The notes under the pieces are model-generated. The model did no database searches. It saw only the letters and a program-made list of their open reading frames with translations, and was not told the origin of the DNA. 58,758 nucleotides of DNA. It comes from Actinomycetes bacterium (lineage in GTDB: Bacteria; Actinomycetota; Actinomycetes; Actinomycetales; Dermatophilaceae). Numbering within the stretch: the stretch's first letter is position 1; every line of letters begins with the position of its first letter. Below, one piece after another: positions 42,385-50,710 of this stretch. The position numbers and the translations under genes were made by a program. The DNA is taken from the NCBI GenBank assembly GCA_023420415.1, contig JAEZWF010000049.1:1-58758 (forward strand), in the 5' to 3' direction.

Positions 42385-43299
42385 GTGCCCACGTCGCACC
42401 GTTCCGAGCCCACCCCGGCCACCCGGCCGGGGCGCCGGGTCGACGAGTCGATGACGCTGCTCACCTCGATGATGGAGCGCCCCCTCGACCCCGGGTATGC
42501 CGCCGCGGCGCAGCGTCGTGAGGCCGCCGGCCTGCCCGCGAGCACGGGGGTGCGAACTCCGGTCGTCGTCGCGGCCATGGTGGTGGTCGGGCTCCTGCTG
42601 ACCCTCGGTGCAGTGCAGCTGCGGGCCCCGTCGAAGAACGTCGCGCAGGCGCGCACCGACCTCGTCGAGCGCATCGAGGCACGCCGCGCTGCCGCCGACA
42701 AGCAGGACGCGAACCTGCGCGCGCTCCAGGCCCAGGTCGCCCAGCTCCAGGCCGCGGCGCTGGGCTCGGGCGGGTCGGACCTCAAGGAACGCCTCGCCAC
42801 GCTGGAGCTGGCGGCCGGGGCAACCGAGGTGACGGGGCCCGGCATACGGGTCACCCTGGACAACGCCGACGCGGGCGACAACAGCGCCGACGGTGACCCA
42901 CGCACCAACCCCCAGAACGACAACGGCAAGGTCGTCGCCAAGGACGTGCAGGTCGTCGTCAACGGGTTGTGGGAGGCCGGGGCCGAGGCGATCTCGATCA
43001 ACGGCCAGCGACTGACCTCCCGTTCGGCCATCCGGTTCGCGGGGGAGGCCATCCTCGTCAACTACCGGCCGCTGACCCGCCCGTACACAATCAGCGCAGT
43101 CGGGGACGGCACCAACCTCGAGGCCGAGTTCGCCGACACCAGCGCGGGCGCCTACACGCGCGCGTTGCAGGACAACTACGGCATCCGTGTTTCCATGGAG
43201 ACCGCCAAGGACCTGAGGTTGCCGGCGGCCACCTCGCTCACGCTCACCAACGCGACGACACCCAGCAAGCGCACCCCGACCACCCCGGAGACCCCGTGA
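42385..43299 (+). CDS. DUF881 family protein (first copy)
   Basis: Product of 304 residues: a cytoplasmic N-terminus, one transmembrane helix (about 58-77), a coiled-coil stretch with repeated Arg-Ala-Leu-Gln-Ala-Gln, and the exterior DUF881 domain with VTGPGIRVTLDNAD and GAEAISINGQRLTSRSAIR. GTG 42385 is 4 bases after the preceding stop; its own stop overlaps the small basic protein gene. Paralogue of the gene at 43632. Genes of this set lie beside cell-division and glycine-cleavage genes across actinobacteria; role unknown. Confidence 0.88.
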   Translation: MPTSHRSEPTPATRPGRRVDESMTLLTSMMERPLDPGYAAAAQRREAAGLPASTGVRTPVVVAAMVVVGLLLTLGAVQLRAPSKNVAQARTDLVERIEARRAAADKQDANLRALQAQVAQLQAAALGSGGSDLKERLATLELAAGATEVTGPGIRVTLDNADAGDNSADGDPRTNPQNDNGKVVAKDVQVVVNGLWEAGAEAISINGQRLTSRSAIRFAGEAILVNYRPLTRPYTISAVGDGTNLEAEFADTSAGAYTRALQDNYGIRVSMETAKDLRLPAATSLTLTNATTPSKRTPTTPETP

Positions 43300-43628
43300 T
43301 ACCCCTCATCGGCCTCATCGGCGGCGTCGTGATCGGCCTCGTGTGGGGCCCTGACGTCCCGGTGGCCCTGCAGCCCTACCTGCCGATCGCCGTGATCGCC
43401 GCCCTCGACGCCGTCTTCGGTGCGGTGCGTGCGGTGCTCGACGGCATCTTCAACGACAAGGTGTTCGTCGTCTCCTTCCTGGCCAACGTCGTCGTGGCGG
43501 CGTTCATCGTCTTCCTCGGCGACCAGCTCGGTGTCGGGTCGCAGCTGTCGACCGGAGTCGTCGTCGTCCTCGGCGTGCGGATCTTCTCCAACGTCGCGTC
43601 CATCCGTCGTCACCTCTTCAAGGCGTGA
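43296..43628 (+). CDS. Small basic protein (DUF1290) family membrane protein
   Basis: A 110-residue protein made of three hydrophobic helices with the conserved PxLPIAVIAALDAVFGAVRA and FSNVASIRRHLF elements, matching the Sbp/DUF1290 family (Rv1824). GTG 43296 overlaps the upstream DUF881 stop. Always found between two DUF881 genes in this layout, which suggests one membrane complex (inference). Confidence 0.88.
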   Translation: MIPLIGLIGGVVIGLVWGPDVPVALQPYLPIAVIAALDAVFGAVRAVLDGIFNDKVFVVSFLANVVVAAFIVFLGDQLGVGSQLSTGVVVVLGVRIFSNVASIRRHLFKA

Positions 43629-43631
43629 GCC

Positions 43632-44462
43632 ATGGCTGAGGAGCCACGCAGGGACGAGCCACCGAAGAACGAGCCACCGAAGGGCGAGCTGGCGAACGAT
43701 GGGACGCCGAAGAAGGCGTCGCAGCCATCGGTCGAGGGCGTCTCGGCGTGGAAGCGGCTGGCCCGGATGTCGCGCCCCCGCGCGACTCGCGCCAACGCCT
43801 TCGCGGCCCTCCTCGCGATCGGGCTGGGCTTCGCCATCGCGACGCAGGTGCAGCAGACCAACAACAGCGGCCTCGACGAGCTGCGCGAGGACGAGCTGGT
43901 GCGCATCCTCGACGACGTCAGCCAGGAGCAGGACCGGCTCACCACCGACACCCGGGCCCTGGAGATCACCCGGGACCGGCTGCTGTCCGGTGCCGACACC
44001 AGTGCGGAGGCACTCAAGGCGGCCCAGGACCGGCTCGACACCCTTGGCATCCTCACCGGCACGAGCCCGGCCAGCGGACCCGGCATCGTCATCACCATCA
44101 CCGACCCGGACAACAAGGTGACCGGCGCTCGCCTGCTCGATGCGTTGCAGGAGCTGCGCGACGCCGGGGCGGAGGCCGTGCAGATCAACGACGTCCGGGT
44201 CGTGGCCGACACGTGGTTCGAGGACGTGGACGGCAGCATCGAGGTCTCGGGGCAGAAGATCAGCGCGCCCTACACCATCCGCGCGATCGGTGACAGCGCC
44301 ACGATGGCGTCGGCCATGGACATCCCCGGAGGGGTCACCGAGTCCATCCGTCGCGACGGGGCGAACTCCACCACAAGGCAGTCCGAGAAGGTCGAGATCA
44401 CCGCGTTGCACACCGTCGGAGAGGCTCGTTACGCTCGGCCCGTCCCGGCGCGATCCAACTAG
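43632..44462 (+). CDS. DUF881 family protein (second copy)
   Basis: Product of 276 residues with a Pro/Lys-rich N-terminus, a transmembrane helix (about 55-72), a coiled coil and the DUF881 domain (SGPGIVITITDPDN, GAEAVQINDVRVV, APYTIRAIG). It parallels the copy at 42385 through the whole exterior domain, so the pair arose by duplication. Begins 3 bases after the small basic protein gene. Confidence 0.88.
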   Translation: MAEEPRRDEPPKNEPPKGELANDGTPKKASQPSVEGVSAWKRLARMSRPRATRANAFAALLAIGLGFAIATQVQQTNNSGLDELREDELVRILDDVSQEQDRLTTDTRALEITRDRLLSGADTSAEALKAAQDRLDTLGILTGTSPASGPGIVITITDPDNKVTGARLLDALQELRDAGAEAVQINDVRVVADTWFEDVDGSIEVSGQKISAPYTIRAIGDSATMASAMDIPGGVTESIRRDGANSTTRQSEKVEITALHTVGEARYARPVPARSN

Positions 44463-44500
44463 GGCTCGCGCGTCGACGCACCCACCGACCGAGGAGCACG

Positions 44501-44890
44501 ATGAGCGAGCTGGAGTACCCCGAGGACCTGCGCTACACCGCCGAGCACGAGTGGGTGCGCGAGGGTGACGACGGCGTGGTCCGCATCGGCATCACCTCCT
44601 TCGCCCAGGACTCGCTCGGTGACGTGGTCTACGTCAGCCTCCCCGCTGTCGGCGACACGGTCGCGGCCGGCGACTCGTGTGGCGAGGTCGAGTCGACCAA
44701 GTCGGTGAGCGACCTCTACGCCCCACTCGACGGCGAGGTCACCGCGGTCAACTCGTCCCTCGAGGCGACGCCCGAGCTGGTCAACACCGACCCCTACGGC
44801 GAGGGCTGGATGTACGAGCTGCGCCCCGGCGACACCGGCGCCCTCGACGGGCTCCTGGACGTCACGGCATACCGGACCCAGCTGGGCTGA
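44501..44890 (+). CDS. gcvH: Glycine cleavage system H protein
   Basis: Lipoyl carrier that shuttles the aminomethyl group between GcvP, GcvT and the L protein. The 129-residue protein has the lipoylation site Lys67 in EVESTKSVSDLYAP and the expected YTAEHEWVR start. ATG 44501 follows GAGGAGC. gcvP is in the window, 2.9 kb downstream, but gcvT is not. Confidence 0.95.
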   Translation: MSELEYPEDLRYTAEHEWVREGDDGVVRIGITSFAQDSLGDVVYVSLPAVGDTVAAGDSCGEVESTKSVSDLYAPLDGEVTAVNSSLEATPELVNTDPYGEGWMYELRPGDTGALDGLLDVTAYRTQLG

Positions 44891-44918
44891 GCACGGGCAG
44901 CGCCCGCCCCGGCGCAAT

Positions 44919-44940
44919 CGCCTGCGGACTGTCGCAGGCG
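44919..44940. terminator. Hairpin between gcvH and garA
   Basis: Perfect 8-base arms CGCCTGCG and CGCAGGCG with a 6-base loop, 28 bases after the gcvH stop and just before the garA -10. It may be a terminator or lie in the garA promoter region. Confidence 0.55.
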
Positions 44941-44945
44941 TCGCC

Positions 44946-44951
44946 TAGGGT
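44946..44951 (+). promoter_or_regulatory. -10 element for garA
   Basis: TAGGGT gives a leader of about 45 bases that includes GAGGAGG before ATG 45003. Confidence 0.4.
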
Positions 44952-45002
44952 GTGTGCTTTGCTAGACGTGGGCGACGAATGCAGGACGAGGAGGCACGAG
45001 CC

Positions 45003-45494
45003 ATGAGTGGCAACGAGAACCCGGCGGACGACGTGGCGCGCGAGCCTGCGGACAACGCGGGGCAGGCGCCGCGGCAGCCCGAGCCCACGACGATGCGGCT
45101 GCCCGGCATCAACGACCTCGAGCAGGTCGACACCAGCGCCGAGCCCGACCTCGCCCTGAGCAAGGCCGACCAGGCCACCGTCGACGCCCTGCGTCCGGGC
45201 ACCGCGCTGCTGGTGGTCCTGCGGGGCCCCAACACCGGCGCGCGGTTCCTGCTCGACGACGACGAGGTCAACTCCGGCCGCCACCCGGACAGTGACATCT
45301 TCCTGGACGACGTGACCGTGTCGCGCAAGCACGCCACGTTCCGCCGGGAGGGCGACACGTTCGTGGTCCGCGACGTCGGCTCGCTCAACGGCACCTACGT
45401 CAACCGTGAGCGCATCGACGAGGCGACCCTGCAGACCGGTGACGAGGTCCAGATCGGCAAGTTCCGGCTCGTCTTCTACGCCGGCAAGGCCTGA
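45003..45494 (+). CDS. garA: FHA-domain metabolic regulator GarA
   Basis: In mycobacteria and corynebacteria GarA/OdhI binds and inhibits 2-oxoglutarate dehydrogenase and glutamate enzymes until phosphorylated by PknB/PknG. The 163-residue protein has a disordered N-terminus with adjacent Thr29-Thr30 (in the context Glu-Pro-Thr-Thr-Met rather than Glu-Thr-Thr) and a C-terminal FHA domain with G92-R93-H94, S107-R108-K109-H110 and SLNGTYVN. GAGGAGG directs the start to ATG 45003; ATG 44979 is less likely. Confidence 0.88.
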   Translation: MSGNENPADDVAREPADNAGQAPRQPEPTTMRLPGINDLEQVDTSAEPDLALSKADQATVDALRPGTALLVVLRGPNTGARFLLDDDEVNSGRHPDSDIFLDDVTVSRKHATFRREGDTFVVRDVGSLNGTYVNRERIDEATLQTGDEVQIGKFRLVFYAGKA

Positions 45495-45503
45495 TCCGCG
45501 CAC

Positions 45504-46232
45504 GTGGCCGCCCGCTCGAGCCGTTCGTCGATGACGATCGGTGCCGTCCTCGCCTCGGTCCAGGACGACTTCCCGGACGTCTCCATCTCCAAGATCCGGT
45601 TCCTCGAGGCCGAGGGCCTGCTGACACCGGAGCGCACCGCGTCCGGTTACCGCACCTACTCGGCTGCCGATGTCGAGCGGCTCCGCTACATCCTCACCGC
45701 GCAGCGTGACCACTTCTGGCCGCTCAAGGTGATCCGTGAGGCCCTCGACGCGATGGACCGTGGCCTCACGCCGGCCAGGGGCGACGGCGAGGGTATGCCG
45801 CGTCCGTCGGTTCCCGCGGTCGCTCCCGACGCGGACGTCCCCGACGCGGCCGACCTGGCGCCGGGGGAGTCGTTGCGTCTCACCGCCGGCGAGCTCGCCG
45901 GCGCGAGCGGCCTGGAGGAGAACGTGCTGGGCGAGCTCCAGACGTTCGGCCTGGTGCGACCCGACGACTCCGGCCACTTCGACGAGGCGGCGCTGCGGGT
46001 CGCGACCGCGGCCGGCGCCCTCGCGGCATACGGCGTCGAGCCCCGGCACCTGCGCCCGTTCCGGACGGCCGCCGACCGGGAGATCGGCCTGGTGCAGCAG
46101 GTGGTCTCGCCGCATCGGGGGCGGGCCAAGGGGGGCAAGGGCGCCGGCGGCGACGACCCGACGCTCGAGGTGCTGCGCCTGTGCATCGCCCTGCACACCG
46201 CGCTCGTCAGAGACGGTCTCGGACGAGCCTGA
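45504..46232 (+). CDS. ftsR: MerR-family regulator FtsR
   Basis: Product of 242 residues with a MerR winged helix (MTIGAVLASVQDDFPDVSIS, then IRFLEAEGLLTPERTASGYRTYS cited by Arg-Phe-Leu-Glu and Gly-Tyr-Arg), followed by a helical effector-free domain. It corresponds to M. tuberculosis Rv1828 and C. glutamicum FtsR, a regulator linked to ftsZ expression. GTG 45504 is 9 bases after the garA stop, so the two share a message. Confidence 0.87.
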   Translation: MAARSSRSSMTIGAVLASVQDDFPDVSISKIRFLEAEGLLTPERTASGYRTYSAADVERLRYILTAQRDHFWPLKVIREALDAMDRGLTPARGDGEGMPRPSVPAVAPDADVPDAADLAPGESLRLTAGELAGASGLEENVLGELQTFGLVRPDDSGHFDEAALRVATAAGALAAYGVEPRHLRPFRTAADREIGLVQQVVSPHRGRAKGGKGAGGDDPTLEVLRLCIALHTALVRDGLGRA

Positions 46233-46262
46233 TCCGCCTGCGCCGCGGCCCCGGATGCGAGG

Positions 46263-46268
46263 TACCGT
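46263..46268 (+). promoter_or_regulatory. -10 element for leaderless bifunctional nuclease gene
   Basis: TACCGT ends 6 bases before GTG 46275; the identical hexamer serves the next MerR gene. Confidence 0.45.
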
Positions 46269-46274
46269 GGCGGG

Positions 46275-46772
46275 GTGAAGGTTCTGGATGTTCTCGGAGT
46301 GCGGGTCGAGATGCCGACCAACCACCCGATCGTGCTGCTGCGCGAACGCGACGGCGACCGCTACCTGCCGATCTGGATCGGTGCCGCGGAGGCGACCGCG
46401 ATCGCGTATGCCCAGCAGGGCATCGAGCCGCCGCGGCCGCTCACCCACGACCTGCTGAAGAACGTGATCGAGGGGCTGGGTCACCGGCTCACCGAGGTGC
46501 GGATCGTCGAGTTGAAGGACGGTGTCTTCCACGCCGCCCTCGTCCTTGACGACACCACCGAGATCTCGTCGCGGTCCTCGGACGCCATCGCCCTCGCGCT
46601 GCGCACCGGCACGACCATCGTCACCGGTGAGTCGCTGCTCGAGGAAGCCGGGGTGGCGATGTCCGCGGAGGAGGACCCGGAGGACGAGGTGGAGCGGTTC
46701 AAGGAGTTCCTCGACCACGTCTCGGCCGAGGACTTCGAGACCAAACCGGGCGAAAGCGGCCCCGAGGGCTGA
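46275..46772 (+). CDS. Bifunctional nuclease family protein (DUF151)
   Basis: A 165-residue protein with the DUF151 features LLRERDGDRYLPIWIGAAEATAIA (cited by Leu-Pro-Ile-Trp-Ile-Gly-Ala-Glu-Ala), RPLTHDL and SRSSDAIALALR. Plant members have DNase/RNase activity; the bacterial role is not established. An acidic tail follows. Same position as Rv1829, between the two MerR genes. Confidence 0.9.
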   Translation: MKVLDVLGVRVEMPTNHPIVLLRERDGDRYLPIWIGAAEATAIAYAQQGIEPPRPLTHDLLKNVIEGLGHRLTEVRIVELKDGVFHAALVLDDTTEISSRSSDAIALALRTGTTIVTGESLLEEAGVAMSAEEDPEDEVERFKEFLDHVSAEDFETKPGESGPEG

Positions 46773-46861
46773 GTGTCCGAGCACGAAGGCTGACCCTCAA
46801 CTGAAGATTGACTGTTGCTGTCGGTGGCGCGACACGCCGAAGCCGCAAGGTCGAGTGGTTG

Positions 46862-46891
46862 TTGACCTGCGCAGATGCGCGCCCGTACCGT
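46862..46891 (+). promoter_or_regulatory. Promoter for second MerR gene
   Basis: TTGACC (46862-46867) and TACCGT (46886-46891) with an 18-base spacer: the best -35/-10 pair in the window, in its most A/T-rich spacer. Confidence 0.7.
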
Positions 46892-46914
46892 CGACGCAGA
46901 CTTGGTAATGCTGT

Positions 46915-46930
46915 GGGTGTAGTTACACCC
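46915..46930. promoter_or_regulatory. Palindromic operator candidate for the MerR gene
   Basis: GGGTGTAGTTACACCC: 7-base arms with a 2-base centre, about 24 bases after the -10 and 40 before the start codon, in a 197-base spacer with no other gene. Autoregulation by the downstream MerR protein would be typical. Confidence 0.6.
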
Positions 46931-46969
46931 GTCGATGCAATGGCTTTGAACCAAATGGAGGTGAACGCA

Positions 46970-47551
46970 GTGACCCCGAGCAACGAGGCTCGCGACGGCC
47001 ACACGAGCGTGCCGGTGGCCGCCCAGGGGCTGTTGTTCACGGACGACCTGCCCGAGCTGAGCGAGGACGCCGGCTACCGCGGTCCGACCGCGTGCAAGGC
47101 GGCCGGGATCACCTACCGCCAGCTCGACTACTGGGCCCGCACCGGTCTGGTCGAGCCGTCGGTCCGTGGCGCGACCGGCTCCGGCACCCAGCGCCTCTAC
47201 GGGTTCCGCGACATCCTCGTCCTCAAGGTCGTCAAGCGGCTGCTGGACACCGGCGTATCGCTGCAGCAGATCCGCGCCGCCATCCAGCACCTGCGCGACC
47301 GCGGCGTCGACGACCTCGCCCAGATCACGCTGATGAGCGACGGTGCGTCGGTCTACGAGTGCACCTCCGCCGACGAGGTCATCGACCTGGTCCAGGGCGG
47401 CCAGGGCGTCTTCGGCATCGCCGTCGGCCGCGTCTGGCGCGAGGTCGAGGGTTCGCTGGCCGAGCTGCCGAGCGAGCGTGCCGACGACGAGGCACCGGCT
47501 GCCCACCCCGATGACGAGCTCAGCGCTCGGCGCGCGGCCAAGCTCGCCTGA
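46970..47551 (+). CDS. MerR-family transcriptional regulator (Rv1830-like)
   Basis: The 193-residue protein has a MerR DNA-binding domain (TACKAAGITYRQLDYWARTGLV by its core Tyr-Arg-Gln-Leu-Asp-Tyr-Trp, then RLYGFRDILVLKVV) and a short helical C-terminal part. It matches the conserved second MerR gene (Rv1830) between the bifunctional nuclease and gcvP; that protein has been linked to control of growth and cell division. GTG 46970 is chosen for GGAGG 9 bases before it; the longer frame covers the promoter and palindrome. Confidence 0.88.
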   Translation: MTPSNEARDGHTSVPVAAQGLLFTDDLPELSEDAGYRGPTACKAAGITYRQLDYWARTGLVEPSVRGATGSGTQRLYGFRDILVLKVVKRLLDTGVSLQQIRAAIQHLRDRGVDDLAQITLMSDGASVYECTSADEVIDLVQGGQGVFGIAVGRVWREVEGSLAELPSERADDEAPAAHPDDELSARRAAKLA

Positions 47552-47576
47552 CCAGGCGGCATACCCGACTGTCACT

Positions 47577-47610
47577 GACGGCCCGCTTCCCGGGAGGGAG
47601 GCGGGCCGTC
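47577..47610. terminator. Terminator before the gcvP leader
   Basis: Perfect 10-base arms GACGGCCCGC and GCGGGCCGTC around a 14-base loop, followed by ATGTATTCTT. It separates the MerR gene from the riboswitch transcript; TATTCT at 47614-47619 may be the -10 of that transcript. Confidence 0.85.
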
Positions 47611-47635
47611 ATGTATTCTTGGCCTGCTGACAATC

Positions 47636-47750
47636 CCGTGCGGGAGAGCCCCCGCGTGACCGGTCACCGGACGCGACGGGGCGCCGAAGGGGCAAACTCC
47701 CCGGAACCTCTCAGGCGCCAGGACTGCACGGGTCAGGCACCTCTGGAGCG
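47636..47750 (+). ncRNA. Glycine riboswitch (single aptamer) upstream of gcvP
   Basis: The glycine aptamer core is recognisable in order: GCGGGAGAGCC (47640-47650), GCGCCGAAGGGGCAA (47681-47695), CCTCTCAGGC (47707-47716), AGGACTGCA (47720-47728) and the closing CACCTCTGGAG (47738-47748). It precedes gcvP by about 50 bases, so gcvP should be switched on when glycine is abundant. Only one aptamer is visible; a second tandem aptamer is not. Confidence 0.9.
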
Positions 47751-47802
47751 GTCCGCCGTGACAGATGGGGAGGCGTTCGGAGCACTCGACTTCAGGAGCC
47801 TC

Positions 47803-50685
47803 ATGTCCCCGCGCACCAGCACCGCACTGCCCGAGTTCGCCGGCCGCCACATCGGCCCCGGAGACGACGACATCACCGCCATGCTGGAGGTCGTCGGGCA
47901 CGACTCGCTCGAGTCGCTGATTGACCACGCCATCCCGGGCGCCATCCGCTCGGACGTGCCGTTGCGCGTCGACCCGGCCGTCTCGGAGAACGCGGTCGTG
48001 GAGGAGCTGCGCGGCCTGGCCGCCCGCAACCAGGTCTTCACCTCGATGATCGGGCTCGGCTACTACGGCACCATCACGCCCGCGGTGATCCAGCGCAACG
48101 TCCTGGAGAACCCGGCCTGGTACACCGCGTACACGCCGTACCAGCCGGAGATCTCCCAGGGCCGGCTCGAGGCACTGCTCAACTTCCAGACGGTGGTCAG
48201 CGACCTGACCGGTCTCGACACCGCCGGTGCCTCGCTGCTCGACGAGGGCACGGCGGCTGCCGAGGCGATGACGCTGATGCGCCGCTCGAGCAAGGCGGCC
48301 CAGGACGCCGTGCTGCTCGTCGACCGGCACGTGCTGCCGCAGACGATCGCCGTGATGCAGACGCGGGCCAACCCCCTCGGGCTCACCGTCGTCGTGGCCG
48401 ACCTCGACGGCGTCGACTCGGTGGAGGCGCTGCGGGCGGCTGCTGGTGACCGCGACGTCTTCGGCGTGCTCGTGCAGTACCCGGGCGCCGACGGCGAGCT
48501 GCGCGACTGGCGCGCGCTGGCCGGGGCCGCGCACGAGGCCGGCGCGCTGGTCACCGCCGCCGCCGACCTGCTGGCCCTCACCCTGGCGACCGCGCCGGGG
48601 GAGTGGGGCGCCGACATCGCGGTGGGCACCAGCCAGCGGTTCGGGGTGCCGATGGGCTTCGGCGGTCCGCACGCCGGCTACATGAGTGTGCGCAGCGGGC
48701 TCGAGCGGTCGCTGCCCGGTCGTCTCGTCGGCGTCAGCGTCGACACCGAAGGCGCCCCCGCCTACCGCCTGGCGCTGCAGACGCGCGAGCAGCACATCCG
48801 GCGCGAGAAGGCGACCTCGAACATCTGCACCGCGCAGGTGCTGCTTGCCGTGATGGCGTCGATGTATGCCGTGTACCACGGCCCGCAGGGTCTGGCCGCC
48901 ATCGCGACCCGGGTCCACGGTCACGCCCGCACTCTCGCCGAGGGACTGCGGGCCGGCGGCGTCGAGGTCACGACGCAGCACTACTTCGACACGGTGACGG
49001 TGTCCGTGCCGGGGCGGGCCGACGAGGTCGTGGAGCAGGCGGCCCAGCGGGGCGTCAACGTGTGGCGCGTCGACGCCGACCACGTGTCGATCAGCGTCGA
49101 CGAGACCACCGACCTGCGCCACCTCGAAGCCGTCTGGGGTGCGTTCGGCGTGACCGGACCGGCCGAGGTCACCGTTGCGCCACCGCAGTGGCCGACCGAG
49201 CTCGTCCGCACGAGTGAGTACCTCACGCACCCGGTGTTCAGCAGCCATCACAGCGAGACGTCGATGTTGCGCTACCTGCGCCGGCTCTCCGACCGCGACT
49301 TCGCGCTCGACCGCGGCATGATCCCGCTGGGTTCGTGCACCATGAAGCTCAATGCGACCACGGAGATGGCCGCCGTCACGTGGCCCGAGTTTGCGCACCT
49401 GCACCCGTTCGCACCCGCCACCCAGAGCGAGGGCATCCGCAGCCTCATCGACGACCTGTCGGCCTGGCTGTGCGAGATCACCGGGTACGACGCTGTGTCG
49501 CTGCAGCCGAACGCCGGCTCGCAGGGCGAGTTCGCCGGCCTGCTCGCGATCCACGCCTACCACGAGGCGAACGGCCAGTCGCAGCGCCGGATCTGCCTGA
49601 TCCCGGCCTCAGCTCACGGCACCAACGCCGCGAGCGCGGTCATGGCCGGGATGAAGGTCGTCGTGGTCAAGACCGCGCCCGGTGGCGACGTCGACATGGA
49701 CGACCTGCGCGCCAAGGTCGACCAGCACCGTGACGACCTCGCGGCGATCATGGTGACCTACCCGTCCACGCACGGCGTCTTCGAGGACACCATCACCGAG
49801 CTGTGCGGCCTGGTCCACGACGCCGGCGGCCAGGTCTACGTCGACGGCGCCAACCTCAACGCGCTTGTGGGGCTGGCCAAGCCGGGCAAGTTCGGTGCCG
49901 ACGTCTCGCACCTGAACCTGCACAAGACGTTCTGCATCCCACACGGCGGCGGTGGCCCCGGTGTCGGTCCGGTCGCGGTGCGTTCCCACCTGGCTCCGCA
50001 CCTGCCCAACCACCCGCTGGCCGCCGAGGCCGGTCCCGAGACGGGTGTCGGTCCGATCTCCGCGGCACCGTACGGCTCGGCGAGCATCCTGCCGATCTCG
50101 TGGGCGTACGTGCGCCTCATGGGCGGTGCGGGACTCACCCGCGCGACGCAGGCCGCGATCCTGAACGCCAACTACATCGCGACCCGCCTTCGCGAGCACT
50201 ACCCGGTCCTGTATGCCGGTCACGACGGAATCGTGGCCCACGAGTGCATCCTCGACCTGCGCGACCTCACCAAGCGCAGTGGTGTGACGGTGGACGATGT
50301 CGCCAAGCGGCTCATCGACTACGGCTTCCACGCCCCGACGATGTCGTTCCCGGTGGCGGGGACGCTGATGGTCGAGCCGACCGAGAGCGAGGACCGCTAC
50401 GAGATCGACCGGTTCTGTGACGCGATGATCGCGATCCGGGGCGAGATCGCGGCGGTCGAGTCCGGTGAGGTGGCGCTGGCCGACAGCATGCTGCGCAATG
50501 CCCCGCACACCGCGAAGGCACTGGCCGGCAAGTGGGAGTACCCGTACGAGCGCTCCGACGCGACCTTCCCGGTCGGTGTGGAGGCGGCGGACAAGTACTG
50601 GCCGCCCGTGGCACGCATCGACGGTGCCTACGGCGACCGCAACCTCGTCTGCTCGTGCCCGCCGCCAGAGGCGTTCGAGGGCTGA
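47803..50685 (+). CDS. gcvP: Glycine dehydrogenase (aminomethyl-transferring), GcvP
   Basis: P protein of the glycine cleavage system: PLP-dependent decarboxylation of glycine and transfer of the aminomethyl group to GcvH. The 960-residue single-chain form has a FAGRHIGPGDDD start, both halves of the duplicated fold, the PLP lysine Lys708 in NLHKTFCIPHGGGGPG, and GGPHAG in the N-terminal half. The frame is open upstream to 47611, but that stretch is the riboswitch; ATG 47803 follows AGGAG and matches the family start. Confidence 0.96.
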   Translation: MSPRTSTALPEFAGRHIGPGDDDITAMLEVVGHDSLESLIDHAIPGAIRSDVPLRVDPAVSENAVVEELRGLAARNQVFTSMIGLGYYGTITPAVIQRNVLENPAWYTAYTPYQPEISQGRLEALLNFQTVVSDLTGLDTAGASLLDEGTAAAEAMTLMRRSSKAAQDAVLLVDRHVLPQTIAVMQTRANPLGLTVVVADLDGVDSVEALRAAAGDRDVFGVLVQYPGADGELRDWRALAGAAHEAGALVTAAADLLALTLATAPGEWGADIAVGTSQRFGVPMGFGGPHAGYMSVRSGLERSLPGRLVGVSVDTEGAPAYRLALQTREQHIRREKATSNICTAQVLLAVMASMYAVYHGPQGLAAIATRVHGHARTLAEGLRAGGVEVTTQHYFDTVTVSVPGRADEVVEQAAQRGVNVWRVDADHVSISVDETTDLRHLEAVWGAFGVTGPAEVTVAPPQWPTELVRTSEYLTHPVFSSHHSETSMLRYLRRLSDRDFALDRGMIPLGSCTMKLNATTEMAAVTWPEFAHLHPFAPATQSEGIRSLIDDLSAWLCEITGYDAVSLQPNAGSQGEFAGLLAIHAYHEANGQSQRRICLIPASAHGTNAASAVMAGMKVVVVKTAPGGDVDMDDLRAKVDQHRDDLAAIMVTYPSTHGVFEDTITELCGLVHDAGGQVYVDGANLNALVGLAKPGKFGADVSHLNLHKTFCIPHGGGGPGVGPVAVRSHLAPHLPNHPLAAEAGPETGVGPISAAPYGSASILPISWAYVRLMGGAGLTRATQAAILNANYIATRLREHYPVLYAGHDGIVAHECILDLRDLTKRSGVTVDDVAKRLIDYGFHAPTMSFPVAGTLMVEPTESEDRYEIDRFCDAMIAIRGEIAAVESGEVALADSMLRNAPHTAKALAGKWEYPYERSDATFPVGVEAADKYWPPVARIDGAYGDRNLVCSCPPPEAFEG

Positions 50686-50710
50686 GCGCGGGCCCGGCCG
50701 TTGGCGGCAG

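Noticed and set aside
47611..47802. N-terminal extension of GcvP
   Set aside because: The stretch is occupied by the glycine riboswitch, and the family start aligns at ATG 47803 with its own ribosome binding site.
47572..49563. Long antisense frame opposite gcvP (and similar ones at 15381-16652, 18598-20811, 20258-22018)
   Set aside because: In about 70% GC DNA, antisense frames stay open opposite real genes. These translate to low-complexity His/Arg/Val/Gly-rich sequence without family motifs, and the sense strand encodes well-known proteins.
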